Source of the DNA: Spongilla lacustris
Lineage: Eukaryota; Porifera; Demospongiae; Spongillida; Spongillidae
DNA: 64,000 nt
Reading direction: 5' to 3'
Assembly: GCA_949361645.1 (NCBI GenBank)
Contig: OX442418.1
Location: forward strand, 11,814,632-11,878,631
The position numbers were made by a program, and so were the translations under genes. The notes beneath the pieces are model-generated. The model worked only from the letters and a program-made list of their open reading frames with translations, was not told the origin of the DNA and searched no databases. The first letter of the stretch is position 1, and every line of letters starts with the position of its first letter. Shown here in pieces: positions 46,386-58,949 of this stretch.

Positions 46386-47900
46386 ATGAGTGCTCCAAAT
46401 GCCTCCTACTTACTACCATTAGGTGAGGATTTTGTCTGACTGAATCGATGTATTGAAAGTAGGGTGTTTCCATTTAGAGCGCATAGCTGTTACTATAGTA
46501 TAATTAGCTGTCATACATATACGCGCGAAGGTTATGGGTCGATTTGCTGACAAGGCAAACGCACAACACTTGATTCTTTAAGTTCCCTTGCCGATGTACA
46601 ATACACATACTATTTTCCACCTTGCAGAGCTGGTCGATAAGTGCATTGGATCCCGCATCCATATCATCATGAAATCAGACAAGGAGATTGTCGGTACCCT
46701 TCTCGGTTTTGATGACTTTGTCAGTATCCTTATGTGTTCTTCTGTTTTGTGCAACTTGCCCTTCCCATGTATGGTGCTCTATAAGGATGCACTCACCACT
46801 CTGTTTATATCCTTACACATGGACATTTCTATTAAGCCTCTGTACCTGTTTTTGTTGCATTCTTCTTTAATCTCTTTTCATGCATCTCTCTCGCACATAT
46901 CTGTTCATCGATTAACCATTTGTCTGTGTGTGCTGGAATCTAGTGTCCACTTGGTGGGACCATGGGACCATGCCTTGGGGATCATGGGACCATGCCTTGG
47001 GGACCATGGGACCCATACCCTGGGGAACCATGGGACCATGCCTTGGGGGATCATGGGACCCATGCCTTGGGGATCATGGGACCATGCCTTGGGGAACCAT
47101 GGGACCATGCCTTGGGGATCATGAGACCATGCCCTGGGGAACCATGGGACCCATGCCTTGGGGGATCATGGGACTATGCCTTGGGGATCATGGGACCATG
47201 CCTTGGGGATCATGGGACTATGCCTTGGGGATCATGGGACCATGCCTTGGGGATCATGGGACTATGCCTTGGGGATCATGGGACCATGCCTTGGGGATCA
47301 TGGGACTATGCCTTGGGGATCATGGGACCATGCCTTGGGGATCATGGGACTATGCCTTGGGGGATCATGGGACCATGCCTTGGGGATCATGGGACTATGC
47401 CTTGGGGGACCATGGGACCATGCCTTGGGGGATCATGGGACCATGCCTTGGGGGATCATGGGACCAAGGTCTTGTGAGAGAGATGGTAAGGGTTTATGAG
47501 GTGGAATGTGTTGGATTCCTTGACAGCACTTTGCAGATATGGTGCTTGAAGATGTCACTGAATTGTAAGTGAAGAAATTGTAAACTGATACCCCACCCCC
47601 CACACACTTCCTGATCAGTATATTCGCAATAATTGCTCAGTGACGATGACTGCTTCCATCTTGGTCTAAAGTTGCATTCCTTGCTGCATATGTTCTTACA
47701 GTCCTCCTCCCTACCCCTTCGTTCCCTTCACCTTTTCCATCCCCCCACCCCCACCCCACCCCCACCCTTTCCCCTTCTTCCTTGCAAGTGAGAACACACC
47801 AGAGGGACGTAGGGTGACCAAGCTTGACCAGATCCTTCTCAATGGCAACAATATCTCCATGATGGTGCCAGGAGGGGAGTATCCTCATTTGTATGTATAA
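46386..47900 (+). CDS. LSM5: U6 snRNA-associated Sm-like protein LSm5
   Basis: Four exons, 46386-46422, 46628-46723, 47537-47564 and 47789-47900, join with consistent phases to 90 residues; the human protein is 91. The sequence includes ELVDKCIGSRIHI-MKSDKEI, VGTLLGFDDFVNMVLEDVTE, and TKLDQILLNGNNI near the end, which match LSm5 almost throughout. LSm5 is a subunit of the LSm2-8 ring that binds the U6 snRNA 3' end in the nucleus and of the LSm1-7 ring used in cytoplasmic mRNA decay. The start MSAPNASYLLPL matches the family N-terminus. Intron 2 (46724-47536) is mostly a 21-bp minisatellite that stays open in all forward frames, so naive frames run through it. The donor of intron 2 is GTATCC, somewhat weak. 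Confidence 0.95.
46958..47470. repeat. 21-bp minisatellite in LSM5 intron 2, about 24 copies
   Basis: Unit GGACCATGCCTTGGGGATCA plus T, with GACTATG and an extra-G variant; alternating GACCATG/GACTATG units suggest a 42-bp higher-order repeat in the middle. Confidence 0.95.
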
Positions 47901-49022
47901 TGGGCCTCTGCAACATGTAATGACACAAATACATGGACGGCGCCCACATACATATATACATACATACACACCCAATACAATGATGTCATTAATTTCTTTA
48001 ATTATTATCCAGAGGTCCCGAGGTCTGAATTCGATGATGCGAAACTTCCTATTCTTGCGTTGTATTACGTCATTGTCTATTTGTTATGTGTTGTTGTGCA
48101 TGGTTCGTAAAACTTACACCATGGTACCCAGACTCTGTCATGTTAAAGAGGGAATGGATTGCAGGAGGCAGTGTCAGTGCAATTACAGTATGTCCCAAGG
48201 TGGGTTTAGGCTAGGTTTGCGCGCTACTCGCTGTCATCATTGCTTTCACACAGAGAGTCGGATGTCCGAATAGTCTTTACGTCTGGGTACGAGACTACTA
48301 AGTAAAGATGACAATAAATTATCTTACCAGGATTACGGGAGGCGTATGGCTTCTTGCGGAAACAATTTAATTTGCCTCAAATATATTGCTTCGTAGTCGC
48401 ACCATAGGTATATATGATTAGGTTTATCCATTGTTATTTGCCTTGTTGTAGCGTTATTTTGAGTGCAGGTTTAAAGCACCCACGCTGGGCATGGCGCTAC
48501 CAGCACTGTTGTTTATTTTTAACACCTACGTTGTATTGTAATTGTGTGTGTTTATCAGTCCTGAGCCATTCCTTCTAACTTTATATGGAAGAAAATCTCT
48601 CAAATAGCGCTGAGTAAACACGGATGATTCTCTTTGCAACCAGCATGCAGACACAATCATTCATTAGACATATATGGTGAGGGTGGTGTGCGTACAAGGA
48701 AAAAGAGAAAGGGTTCTACGACTTCAGTATTCTGATGTTGCTGAAGCTACCTAGGGCATGATAGCACTTCTATTCCCATGACACCCCATGATGCCATTCC
48801 AGGTTGTCAACTCAACCAAACACTGCCAAAACAACCCCAAAAGTCTCAATAGAATATATATATTATATATATAATAATTATATTATATATATATATCATG
48901 GTGCAACATGAATTTGTGACAGAAAAAAAAAAAAAAAAAAGAAAACAACAAACAACCATTTCACAGCCCACCAATAGTAGAGGGGTAGTGGCTAACTACA
49001 CACGTATGCACATACGTCCCTC
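47901..49022. other. Intergenic between LSM5 and the BTB gene
   Basis: No gene is seen. It holds one reverse terminus of the 27.8-kb MITE family (GTCTGGGTACGAGACTA, about 48280) and an AT palindrome of TATATA words at about 48855-48897. Confidence 0.5.
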
Positions 49023-50660
49023 CTACACATCGATGGACACGCAGCGTAGGCCAACATCAACGGACCTGCTACGATACACAAGGTCGGGTCCCACCTGCAC
49101 GTTTGGGGTGACGCCAGCCCCCACCCCACCTTCCGGCTCCAGCTCTATGGCGCTGAGGCTGGACACGCTCCCGCTGGAGGCCAGCATGGGAGAGCTGCAG
49201 GTCGAGATGTGAGACTCGAGGGAGCCGGACCTCGACCCGGCCTCCAGCAGCGTAACGCCGTGGAGGTGGTTTTTAGCGGGGGCAGTGGGACTGCTGCCGC
49301 TGCTGCTCCCGTCCCTGCCCGGGGGTACGGAGCTACCGCGTCCCGCGTCCACCCCAACAGCTGCGACAGCTCTGTCCAGCAGAGGAGAGCCGGAAGACTG
49401 TACCCTGCGCATGAGAGGTGAGCACAGCCTGTTGTTGCCTAGCTTCACCCTCCGCTGGCGGCTAATGGCCGACTGATCAACGGAGGTGGGGTCGGCCTGG
49501 AAGGCCAGCGCGGTGAGGATGATGGCATCGTCCACCACCTTCAACGGCTTCACCACCTGCATGAGGTCCCTGGCCGGTATCTGGCAGTAGTTGATCACGT
49601 CGGCAAACGGCTCGAAGACCTGCTTCAAGTCGAGCACGCTGTTCTCGTCCAAGTGGACGTCGCACCACTTGAGGGCTGCCTCGAACTTTGCGAGCTCGGT
49701 GGCCCGCAGCTCCTCCCTGCCCAGGATGATCCTCGCCACGTGCTGGGGGAGGGAGTAGAACGCGCCTAAGGAGAGGATGGCCTCCGCGTTCTGGTCCACA
49801 AACTCAAACATCCTCTGCACGATGATCTTGGTTGACTTGTACTGCACGTACCTCTCAGCCGAGGCGAGCAGGGAGCACACCATGTCCACAGTGATGCACC
49901 TCTCCACAAACCTGATGCATGCCGCCTTGAGGTTGTCCAGACCGTAGTGGTCCGAGGCGTTCATGAGTCCGACGACGGTACGGGCCTGGAGCATCACCGT
50001 GCCCGTGTGAATGTATTCCACCAGATGCTTGAAGACCTCTGGGTCAAACTCATTGACGATTACAGTCTGCTGGTTCCTGAAGTCACACGTGTCTAGGTTC
50101 CCGTCCGAACCCTTCTTCGTCAGCTTTTTGGGGTGCTTCTTGCCATTGCTGTCGCGGTAGAGCAGCTTTCTAAACACCCTGCCAAAAACATTTGCCACCG
50201 TGAATAGGCAGTATTCGCATACACGAGGCGTCGAATTGACAATTGCGGTGAATAGGGGGGTGCAATGAATTACTTTACTTATCTTGTATTTGGCCTTTAT
50301 ACGTACATGTCGGTGTTAATGGGATTTCCAACAGTAAGATAGCTGTTCGTGCAAAAAACAAACCAAAAAAAAATGCACTCACCAACTTCTAGCAGCCATT
50401 ATCGCCTTGACCCCGCAAACTGGCTGGCGCTCTTCCCCAACTAGGAACGTAACGTCGCACAGTTCTGGCATGACGGCGAGAAAGGTTAGATCGTGAGCGA
50501 GGCTCTCCCGATTTTGGTAAGTGAAAAGGTTCTCTTCTGGCTTCTTGTATCCTGGACTTTCGCTGCTGTTGCTCCGACGAAGCTCCGCTGAGCCGGAACG
50601 AGGCTCTGCGCAAGCGTATGGTTTCAGGGTATTAAAAGCAAAGCACGCGTATAAAGTCAA
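49023..50660 (-). CDS. BTB-BACK protein, serine-enriched-protein (gprs)-like
   Basis: Two exons, 50660-50383 and 50178-49023, join in phase (donor GTGAGT, acceptor TTTTTGGCAG) to 477 residues. The BTB core starts about residue 63 with LAVMPELCDVTFLVGE and VCGVKAIMAARS, crosses the splice, and continues to FDPEVFKHLVEYIHTG. The BACK region follows (ERYVQYKSTKIIVQRMFEFV ... LKWCDVHL). The tail is rich in Ser, Gly and Pro. The MPELCDVTFLVG signature is what I know from insect serine-enriched protein and its metazoan relatives, so orthology is likely but not proven. BTB-BACK proteins often serve as Cullin-3 adaptors; no Kelch repeats are present. The upstream exon is GC-rich near the start and lies 198 bp from the divergent Alba gene. 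Confidence 0.88.
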
Positions 50661-50858
50661 TCGGTCTTAGGCACGGTGTAACCGACCTTCGGAAAAACGC
50701 AACTCGAGCGATTCTGAGCTGCCGTCCGTCGACATGTAGATTCTATCAGTGTGTCGCTCGTACGAATCGTATTAACTGCACACACCCACTAAATGTTTTG
50801 TTGCCATGACGCAATTAACCCTTTCCCTATTACATAAAAATAAAATTGGAGCAATATT
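50661..50858. promoter_or_regulatory. Candidate bidirectional promoter
   Basis: A 198-bp gap separates the start codons of the BTB-BACK gene (minus) and the Alba-like gene (plus). It contains several CpGs (TTCGG, CTCGAG, GTCCGTCGAC) near the BTB side. No TATA box is clear. Shared regulation is inference from spacing. Confidence 0.4.
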
Positions 50859-51547
50859 ATGAGTGAGTTCATGTGTACACCCAAGGTCCTACTTTGCGCA
50901 CTTTAGAGTAGCATTTCCTGAGCGAGCAGACCATTATGTCAAGAAGTGCAGCCGGTTCATTGAGGACGAATGCCTCCCAAACGAAATCCGCATCTCTTCC
51001 ACTGGCAAGCCTCGGGACCTAGCTAACAAAGTCGTAAAAGTAATGAAGGTAAAGCCACGCTTTTCCGATGTTTTTTTTCTGAATAACTAAATCATTAAAA
51101 ATAGAACTTTCCGAAGGATGGAGTCATCGTCTCGGCAAGTGGAGGTCACGTGACAAAGGCCGTCACTACAGTGGAACTGGCCAAGCGCAATCACGCTGTA
51201 AGAAATAAGTGACTTGCGTGATTATTAACTTATTCTGACCTTACCTGTGTAGCAATTACAGCAGGAAACTATTTTGAAGTATGCCAGGTAAGTACCGCAC
51301 CCTTATCCGTAAAACCCACGCGTAACGTACCGCGGTACCTCCAGAGTAGAAGACCTCTGGGAACCAGACATGCAAGGACTAGACGCGTGAGTATATATTG
51401 TGCCTACACTCATGTGTCATCCTTGTTGAACGAAGTCTGAAGGTTGTACGCCGCATCCCAGCCATATCCATGACACTGAGGGATCCTGCCTCTCAACAAA
51501 CCGACGTGAACCCAACACCATGTGCTGTTGCTACTAACACCACGTGA
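50859..51547 (+). CDS. Alba-domain protein, RNase P/MRP subunit RPP25-like
   Basis: Exons at 50909-51048, 51105-51197, 51253-51287, 51345-51386 and 51436-51547 chain with matching phases; a 4-nt first exon (ATGA at 50859, donor GTGAGT) gives a start and a total of 141 residues, but that tiny exon is the weakest part. Introns are only 46-57 bp. The Alba fold is seen in NEIRISSTGKPRDLANKVVK, IVSASGGHVTKAVTTVELAK, and VVRRIPAISMTLRDP, matching the lysine-rich strand, G-x-A/T-K helix and last strand of RPP25/RPP25L. These proteins bind RNase P and RNase MRP RNA for pre-tRNA and rRNA processing. The human paralogues are about 160-200 residues. The gene ends 85 bp from the convergent neighbour. Confidence 0.85.
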
Positions 51548-51631
51548 CACACAGAACAACAACAAAAAAATGGGAAAAATAAAATAAAATATTATATCTG
51601 CCTGCAAGTTCTATGTTTATTACATCCGTTA

Positions 51632-54600
51632 CTACGGTGATGATTCCCATTCCTGCACATCATGTTCAACAGTACCAGCTGTACACCAACAGAACAGATA
51701 GATATAGACACACAGTTAAACCATTTCTTAATAATAAGTAAATCATTACCTTTCTCAGTCAAATGCACCCTGCGTAGTTTGAGCGCATCATGTAATGCAG
51801 CTGCCATGCCCGTATAAGGAGAGCTGCTCTCCTTGTCCTTTTTCTCCTCGGGCACCTTTTCAAAATCAACAAATTAATAATTAAATGTCAATAATTTCTC
51901 ACGGACTCCCATACCTTCTTCAGCACCTGTGACGGATCCGTTTCGCGCACCTCATTCATGAGGTGATCAAACTTATCTTCCAACACGCCCAGCTTCGCCG
52001 AACGGGCAAGCTCTTCCTTCGACATCCGGCGAGATAAAGACCCTGACATGCCTGCAGAAGACATGGGCGGCAATGGCGTCACCCCGGGGGTCATTACTGG
52101 ATACCCGGGGACAGCACCGGACAGTGCGGAGGGAGCGGGTTGTGAGTGAATGCCGACCATACCAAAAGGTTGCATACCAAGTGGCATGGCAGCCGTGGGT
52201 CCCAAGCCACTACTCTGAGGAATGTATCCGACTGGGAAGGGCATGCCCTGCGGAGGCTGCCCTCCCATGGCCATGGGGAACAGCGAGGGGTTGGCCCCCC
52301 CGCCCACGGCCTGCTGGTACATGCCGAGGTTCATTCCGGCCATGTGGGGCGCCCCGTAACCCATGTTGGCCATCTGCAGCTGCTGGAACTGGTGCTGCAG
52401 CTGCATCATCTGCTGCTGCAGCACCTGCTGCTGGAGCATCTGGAGCTGCACCTGCATGCTGTCTCCCCCCGGGGGGGCGGCGGCAACGGACTGGGCACCA
52501 GAGGCATCTGGCACGGCGACATCCTTCAGCTTTGCCTTGCGTTCTTGCAGCTTTGAGAGAAGTTCAGCTTCTCCATCCTTGTCCAGCGACCTCCATCGTG
52601 TGACGGGCGGTGCTTTAGCCTTGACTGAAAGCGGGTGTTTGGTAAGGTGTCCGCTGTGAGTGAAATCGTCAGTTTCGCTGAAAGTGGCTCCCATCTGCCT
52701 TAGCCTTGCGGCAGCAGGCGGTTTAGGTTTAACCAGAGGGGCAAAAGGTTTGGAGCCAAGAGACACAGGAGGCAGGGGTGGTGGGTGCGGCACAGGGGAG
52801 GAACCGTTTAGTGAGGGGGATTGCGGAGGTGAGCTGGATGGTGGGGTTGGCGGGGGAAGGAGAGGGACTGATGAGAAGTGATCGGGTAGCGGCAGCTCTG
52901 AGTGCCCGGGCTCTGGGATGGAGGGCGGTTCCAAGAGGGTTAAAGAGCTGGTTTGGTACAGGCTTGGGCTGTCCAAAGGGGAGTCGACAGGTGGTGGCAC
53001 CAAGGCAGGGCTGTCCAATGGGGAGTCGACGGGTGGCGGAATGTAGTCAAAGTGACCAGCGTTGAGTGTAGAAATATCAAAAGCACGCAGAGGTGGTGGT
53101 GTAGGGTACCCAGCCGGGGGAGGAGGTATTACAGGCGGAGGTGGGGTGGGGAAGTCAGTGGGAAGTGGGGGTGGGGTCGGGTATCGAACAAAGGACGGAG
53201 GAACAACAGGTGGAGTTGGAGCATGATCTGTAGAGGTAAGGAATCTAGTGGAAGATAGAGGAAGAGAATTAGAGGGGGTGTAGGTGCTGTTGGTGACGGA
53301 TGAGACTGGAGCTGTAACTGAAAGAGAGGATGAACCCATCACTAGGGAGGGTGGTGGTGGAGGGTGTGCAGGAATGGAGGAGTATCCACTGGACGTGGTA
53401 GAGACGTTTGAGAGTGAGGATGGGCTTTTCACCACAGAGGTTGGCTGAGGAGGAGGAACAGTGGTGAGTGGAGGGTGAGATGAACTGGCAGATGAGGTGG
53501 TGGATGAGGTCGGAGCTTTAACTGGAAAAGATGGACCCTTGACCGGCTGAGAGGGAGGGGGAATTGATGTAAGGGAGAGGGGACTGGTGGTGGTCATGGA
53601 TGAGCTTGAAGCTTTAGCTGCGACAAGACTGGCGACTGAGAAGGGTGGATGGGGAGGAGGCACACTGTCAGCGGGCAAAGTTCCAAATAAGGGTGGAGGA
53701 GGGGCTGACATGATGGGCGGAGTTAGAGGAGGAGAAGGAGTCTCAAAGCCATGACCAGGAGGAGGAGGAAGGGAAAGATCGGCCACGTCATCGGCCTTAT
53801 GAAGAGAAAAACTAGCCAAGTGAGTATCAGGAGGTGGGATGATACTATCAATGTCCAACAAGTGATTAGGTTTAACAGAAAGGAGGACAATCCCCCCTTC
53901 CTCTTCCCCATCACCTTCGTTACCTGAGCCCAAACCAAACGCGGGCTCAGGAGGCATGAATTCGAAATCACTCGGAGGTGGTGGTGGGGCCAGTTCGTCC
54001 GCACTAGCCCCGCCCCCATCGTCCAATGCACAGGGGAGTACAACATCAGGGTAGTGGTCTGCCACTTCTGGTACGGAGGCCTTCTTTTTCTCATCCTTCA
54101 CCGCCTCACCTCCACTCAGCTGTGCCCCACTCTGAGCTCTCTTCCCTGCAGCTGACGTGACCAGAGCCGCTGTCCCCCCGTCCCCTTCATCTGCGCTCAT
54201 CACATCATCCAAATTGGTGATTTCAACCGAAGTGTCGGTCCTGGTGGGGGACAGTACTCTTTCATCGCCCGACGTGTCTGACTTGGAAGGTGACACGAGC
54301 AAATCGTCCTTACCCCTGACACCTGGAGCCATGGGCGGGTCCTCGTCCCTAAAAGAGGATGGGGGAGGAGGGAAGTTGAACACCACCTCGTCGGGCAAGG
54401 AGCCTCGCCGACCAAGAACAGGAGACTGCCGTACGACGAGGACCTTCCCACCATCCTCCCTAGCAAAGGCGCTAACCACCGTACCCCCGCGCCTCAGGGA
54501 ACGTGGGGAGGTGCCAGCAGGTGCCTCCGATGAACCAGCGGTGGACAAAGCAGCCTTTTGAACGGGAGCCTTGCTGTCACGAGACGTCCCCTCTGGAGTG

Positions 54601-56973
54601 GGATTAGTGAGGGGCACGGTCGCAGCAGGTTGCTTGGAGACATTCTGCTGTTGTTTGGGTGGCGCCGGAGCTGGTCGTGCGGGGGCGGGCCTGGCTGGGG
54701 CGGGTCTGGCAGGGACCCTGCGTACAGTCTTCTCAGAAGCAGGTGCGATAGGGGCAGCCTCAGATCTCTGCTGATCTACCTGTTGCTGAGCTGGTGCCTT
54801 GCGGGAAGTCTTTTCAGAAGCAGGAGCAGTTGGAACCGCTGATTTCTGCTGATCTACCTGCGGTTGGGTTACCACTGTACCCTGCTTGGGTTGCTCAGAT
54901 GCAATACCTGCTTTCTGCTGAGGTTGAGACTGCAAAGGAGGTACAGACGACAGTTTTTCAGAAGACACGGGAGGGGGAGGAGCGTTTGTGCGAGGCTTCC
55001 GTTTCAACGACGAATACTTGTCACCTTCATTATCCTGGGAGACGTCCGATTGCTCGCCTTGCATTCTGTTAATTGGTTGTTCAGAAGACTCCTGCGCGCG
55101 TGGCCGTTTGGCATCCACTGGTGCCTTTGCCCCCTGTTTAAAAGATTCCTGCCTCCCAGGCTGCCTCACTTGGGACTGCACACTAGCGCTTTCTACCACT
55201 GCTACCTTGACTGGCTGTTTGACAGAGTCTTGCACCTGTCCCAAATTGGCTTGCAGTTTTGAAGGATCACCTCCCACCTGCCCTGTGCCGACTTCCTGTT
55301 TCCAAGAGTCACCAGCCAGCCCTGGGTTGGCTGGCTGCCTCGTAGTGCTCCCTACTACTTGTCCAGCTTCCAGCTTCACCCCTTCCCCCACCTGCCCTGC
55401 ATCTGAAGGCTTTGCTTGATTGGAGCCCTCCGGTATCTTGACCGGCTTCTTCTTTATGGAGCGGTACCTCCCCTGTCCCTCAGCCTGCCTGCGCAGGCCA
55501 TCTGCTATGTTCTCTTCGTCTAGCTGCCCTTTCAGCATGAGAGTTCTGCTGCTGGGAGCCTCCAGACCATCAACGTCAGCACCTAACCCTTCTGTAATAG
55601 GAGGAAGGCACCGTGATTTTATTGTAAGCCCACCTCCCTTCCATTACAATCCTAATAGGAGGAAGGCACCGTGATTTTATTGTAAGCCCACCTCCCTCCC
55701 ATTACAACCCCACCTCTTCCTCTCCCTCCCATTACAACCCCACCTACTCATCTCCCTCCCATTACAACCCCACCTCTTCACCTCCCTCCTATTACAACCC
55801 CACCTCCTCATCTCCCTCCCATTACAACCCCACCTCTTCCTCTCCCTCCCATTACAACCCCACCTCTCCCTATACATCGCAACCCCTCCCCCTCTCCATA
55901 TTACACTGCAGACCCACCTGACTTTGAGTATGCACACTTAATAGACAGACAAACCACCCCATAGAACTAGCCACCTCAAAAAATAACAACTCGCTTCTCC
56001 ATCTTTGACCCATTACGACATACGTTTTTTCCTCTTAGAGGCCTCATCACTCAAGCCATCCACCGAGACAGAAGCACTTATCCCCTTCCCAGCGGGGGGC
56101 AAAGCCAGACCTTGACCCTGGGGCTTCGGGGCTGCCCCTCCTCCAAACTGGTCATCAGCTATCTCCAAGTCGTCAATGAATGGCACCTCCGGGGGATGGT
56201 CACCATCGTCCACCTCATCAGTGTCCATCACCAGCGTGTTCCCTCTCTGTAACTTCAGCGTTAGCTCCTTGACCAGCTGAGGTTGGACCTTCCTGTTACC
56301 CGTGGGGGCCAGGGGTGCAGCCACGGCCTTCCGGGTGAGGAGGGGGCTGTCCAGGGACCCACTTCTCCCCCTGCGGCCCACCGGCTCCTGCTGTTCAGGA
56401 GGCGGTGGAGGGGGCTGGACTTTCTTGGTATTACCCCCGGGTGGGGGAGGAGGTGGCCCGCTCTTTCTACCAAGGACGGGACTGCCAGATGGTCTGTCTG
56501 AAGATCCTTTTCTGTTATCCTTGTCTGAGGTGGCAGAGAAAAGTAATAACTAACAGCCCTCCTCCCCCCCGCCAAAAAATTAATAAATAAAGAAATAATA
56601 AGGCAATAGGATCTTGTCTAGAATTCCAATACGACTGAGATGTTCTTAATGGCAGGGCTGAATGACTAGATACGATTAGTGACGCACTTTTAATGAGCTA
56701 TTCAGATACTGTTATTTGTTCAAAAACACGGTGCCCATCATTTTCCATGAAGAGATGTGCGTGTACATCTATCTGCAAAGGAGAATGTGGGCTACATACA
56801 CTGCTTTTTTACCTACAGTACATCACTCACCGTGCACCCGTGCACTCATATACCTACACACACGCACATATAAGCTCTCTCGCTCACACACTCACATTGA
56901 CACCACACACACACACACACATATACCCTCTTACTTACACTCACACTGACTCACATGACACCACACACACACT

Positions 56974-57007
<34 letters not shown>

Positions 57008-58949
57008 ACCCTACCTGCTGCACGTGGCACTATCTTGACCCTGTTGGTATCAAGCTGAAGAAGTGTTTTGCTGGCAATGCTCGTTACAGGGGGGAGGTCA
57101 AACATGTACTCCTCAGGGTCCATGTCTCTCATCTCGCACAGACACTTTAGGACCTCTGGAAGGAGCTCATTTGCATTAACTCTGACAGACATCTTGTCTC
57201 CCTTTGGCAGCTCCACTTGAAGCATAATGGTCTGCATGAAAATATGGGGGGGGGGAGGGAGAGGGGGAGAGGAGAGAGGAGGGGAAGAAATAGACAGGGG
57301 GAGAGGAGAGAGGAGAGAAGGAGAGAGAGGGAGAGGAGAGGAGGGAGAGGAGAGGGGGAGAGAAGGAGAGGAGAGGGGGAGAGAAGGAGAGGAGAGGGGG
57401 AGAGAAGGAGAGGAGAGGGGGAGAGAAGGAGAGGAGAGGGGGAGAGAAGGAGAGGAGAGGGGGAGAGGAGAGGGGGAGAGGAGAGGGGGAGAGGAGAGGG
57501 GGAGAGGAGAGGGGGAGAGGAGAGGGGGAGAAAAGGTGGGAGAGGGGGAAGAGGTGAGAGGGAGGGAGAGAGAGAGAGAGAGCAAGAAAAATAAAATGCA
57601 GGGGAAGAAAGGGAGACCTCATTATTATAACCTTATTACAATCACTAAAAATGGCAGACTCCTCTATACCCCTTACCTGCTCACTGCCACCAGCACCTCC
57701 ACTGCCTGCCCCATCCAGGTACGAAGGCCTGCTGCCAGCAGCGCCTCCATCTGGTGCTGACTGTGGCGCCTTCTTTGCCGCATGCACTTCCAAGCCCTTA
57801 AGGGACACCCCAGCCACAGACTGGCTAGCACTGGCCCCGTCTCCTGGCTGCGATGGCTTCCTCACGACATGCACTTCTGCGGATTTGAGAGACCCCACAA
57901 CGGACTGCGGCTGGCAGAGCGCGCCCAAAGCGTGAGCCGAGTCTGGAGGTAGGGCCAGGGTGTACTGGAGGGGGTCGAGGTGCCTCCGCTGGGTTATAAG
58001 CTTGAAGAGATCGGCCATCGTCATGCTGCAATGTGTAACACCGTACGAGAGCAGTGAACGCGGTGATGCCAAGAGTGCACGTTAAAGAAGGGTAGGACCG
58101 TACCTCTTCGGGGCAGAGATGGTGGTGGTCTCTTTGCCCGGTAGAATCACCTTGAGCACCGTCTGTTGCTGCGCGCGCAGAGAAGACACACGTAAACCGC
58201 CAAATTCAAGATAAGGGAAGCATTTTTACCTCGGGAACAGGCTTGCTCAGAACGTTAGTTAGAGCCGCAGTCAAAGCGTCCAAGAACTACAGCAGCCGCC
58301 CCCCCCAGAAAGCAAACAGGGCAAGAGTGAACAGGGGGTCAAGATGCATACACGCTAGTCATCGCCACCGCATCAATAGGGGCGGACCCCGTTACCTTCT
58401 GAGCTATTTCAGCCGTCTTCAGCCTCATGCCGTACGACAACGGACCCTCGGGCCCTTTGATCTGCCATTGCACGAAAGTGTCCTTGACGCGGCATTTTAG
58501 CGACGGCTCGACTTTGTACTCCCATACCTGCGGGACGGATACAACACAAATTAATCAACACCCTTCCGTGGAACGACTCCAATCAGCTTCCCACCACACA
58601 CGTACTTTCTCGTCCCCTTGGAAAGCGTACAAGGTGCCTGCCAACAAGGACACTGACACGTTACCAGAGCAGACAGGATCCCATGTCTTTAGTTTGGGTT
58701 CGCCAAAAAAAAGCTCCCCCTCGTAGATGGCACTGCAAAACAAAAAATAGTGGGAAAATGTATCTGCGAGTAGTAGCAGCAGCTAGCTGTTACACGCATC
58801 ATACGATATGGCGGGCTCGAGCACCACGCCCCCCCCCACCACACGACGACTAGCACACGTTAGATACAAGCCGCATACAATTGTACAGTCGCTGTGCAAG
58901 CTACTATATTGTTGGTGTTGCGTTCGTACCTTTCTCTGGACCTACTCAT
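51632..58949 (-). CDS. EVH1 - Cobl-like UBL x2 - proline-rich - WH2 protein (putative actin regulator)
   Basis: Eleven exons on the minus strand: 58949-58930, 58732-58606, 58527-58396, 58286-58230, 58168-58104, 58025-57677, 57231-57015, 56524-56024, 55591-51915, 51855-51750, 51678-51632. Every junction has GT/AG and compatible phase, giving 1765 residues from MSRSRE to ESSP. Residues about 7-112 form an EVH1/WH1 domain (KLKTWDP, DTFVQWQ, LSYGMRLKTAEIAQKFLDAL). About 113-190 and 250-322 are two ubiquitin-like domains of Cordon-bleu style (VLKVILPGKETTT ... HLDPLQYTL; MLQVELPKGDKMSV ... MDPEEYMFDL). A very long proline/serine-rich region follows (PPPPS repeats, candidate profilin and SH3 sites), then a Q/M-rich stretch and WH2-like motifs at about 1495 (LLSKLQERKAKLKDV) and 1740 (ALHDALKLRRV). 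WH2 binds actin and EVH1 binds proline ligands, so an actin nucleation or anchoring role is inferred. Confidence 0.85.
55597..55870. repeat. Intronic duplications: 62-bp pair and about 30-bp minisatellite
   Basis: A segment with AGGAGGAAGGCACCGTGATT occurs at about 55601 and 55658; then units of about 30 bp with CTCCCATTACAACCCCACCT follow to about 55870. It lies in the intron between the 56024 and 55591 exon borders of the EVH1-Cobl-like gene. Confidence 0.85.
57240..57575. repeat. Polypurine GA-rich intronic minisatellite
   Basis: Long strand-asymmetric run of GAGAGGAGAGGGGGAGA-like units, 11-18 bp, inside the intron between exons 58025-57677 and 57231-57015. Pro/Ser/Leu frames through it are artefacts. 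Mirror symmetry makes triplex structure conceivable. Confidence 0.9.

Noticed and set aside
46588..47572. Frames of 171-214 codons through the LSM5 intron
   Set aside because: They follow the 21-bp intronic repeat; the spliced LSM5 model matches the family exactly without them.
52073..55674. Many plus-strand frames opposite the long proline-rich exon
   Set aside because: Antisense shadows of a GC-rich coding exon.
57176..57760. Pro/Ser/Leu- and Arg/Glu/Gly-rich frames near 57.2-57.8 kb
   Set aside because: They read the polypurine repeat in an intron; only the UBL-coding parts at each side are exons.
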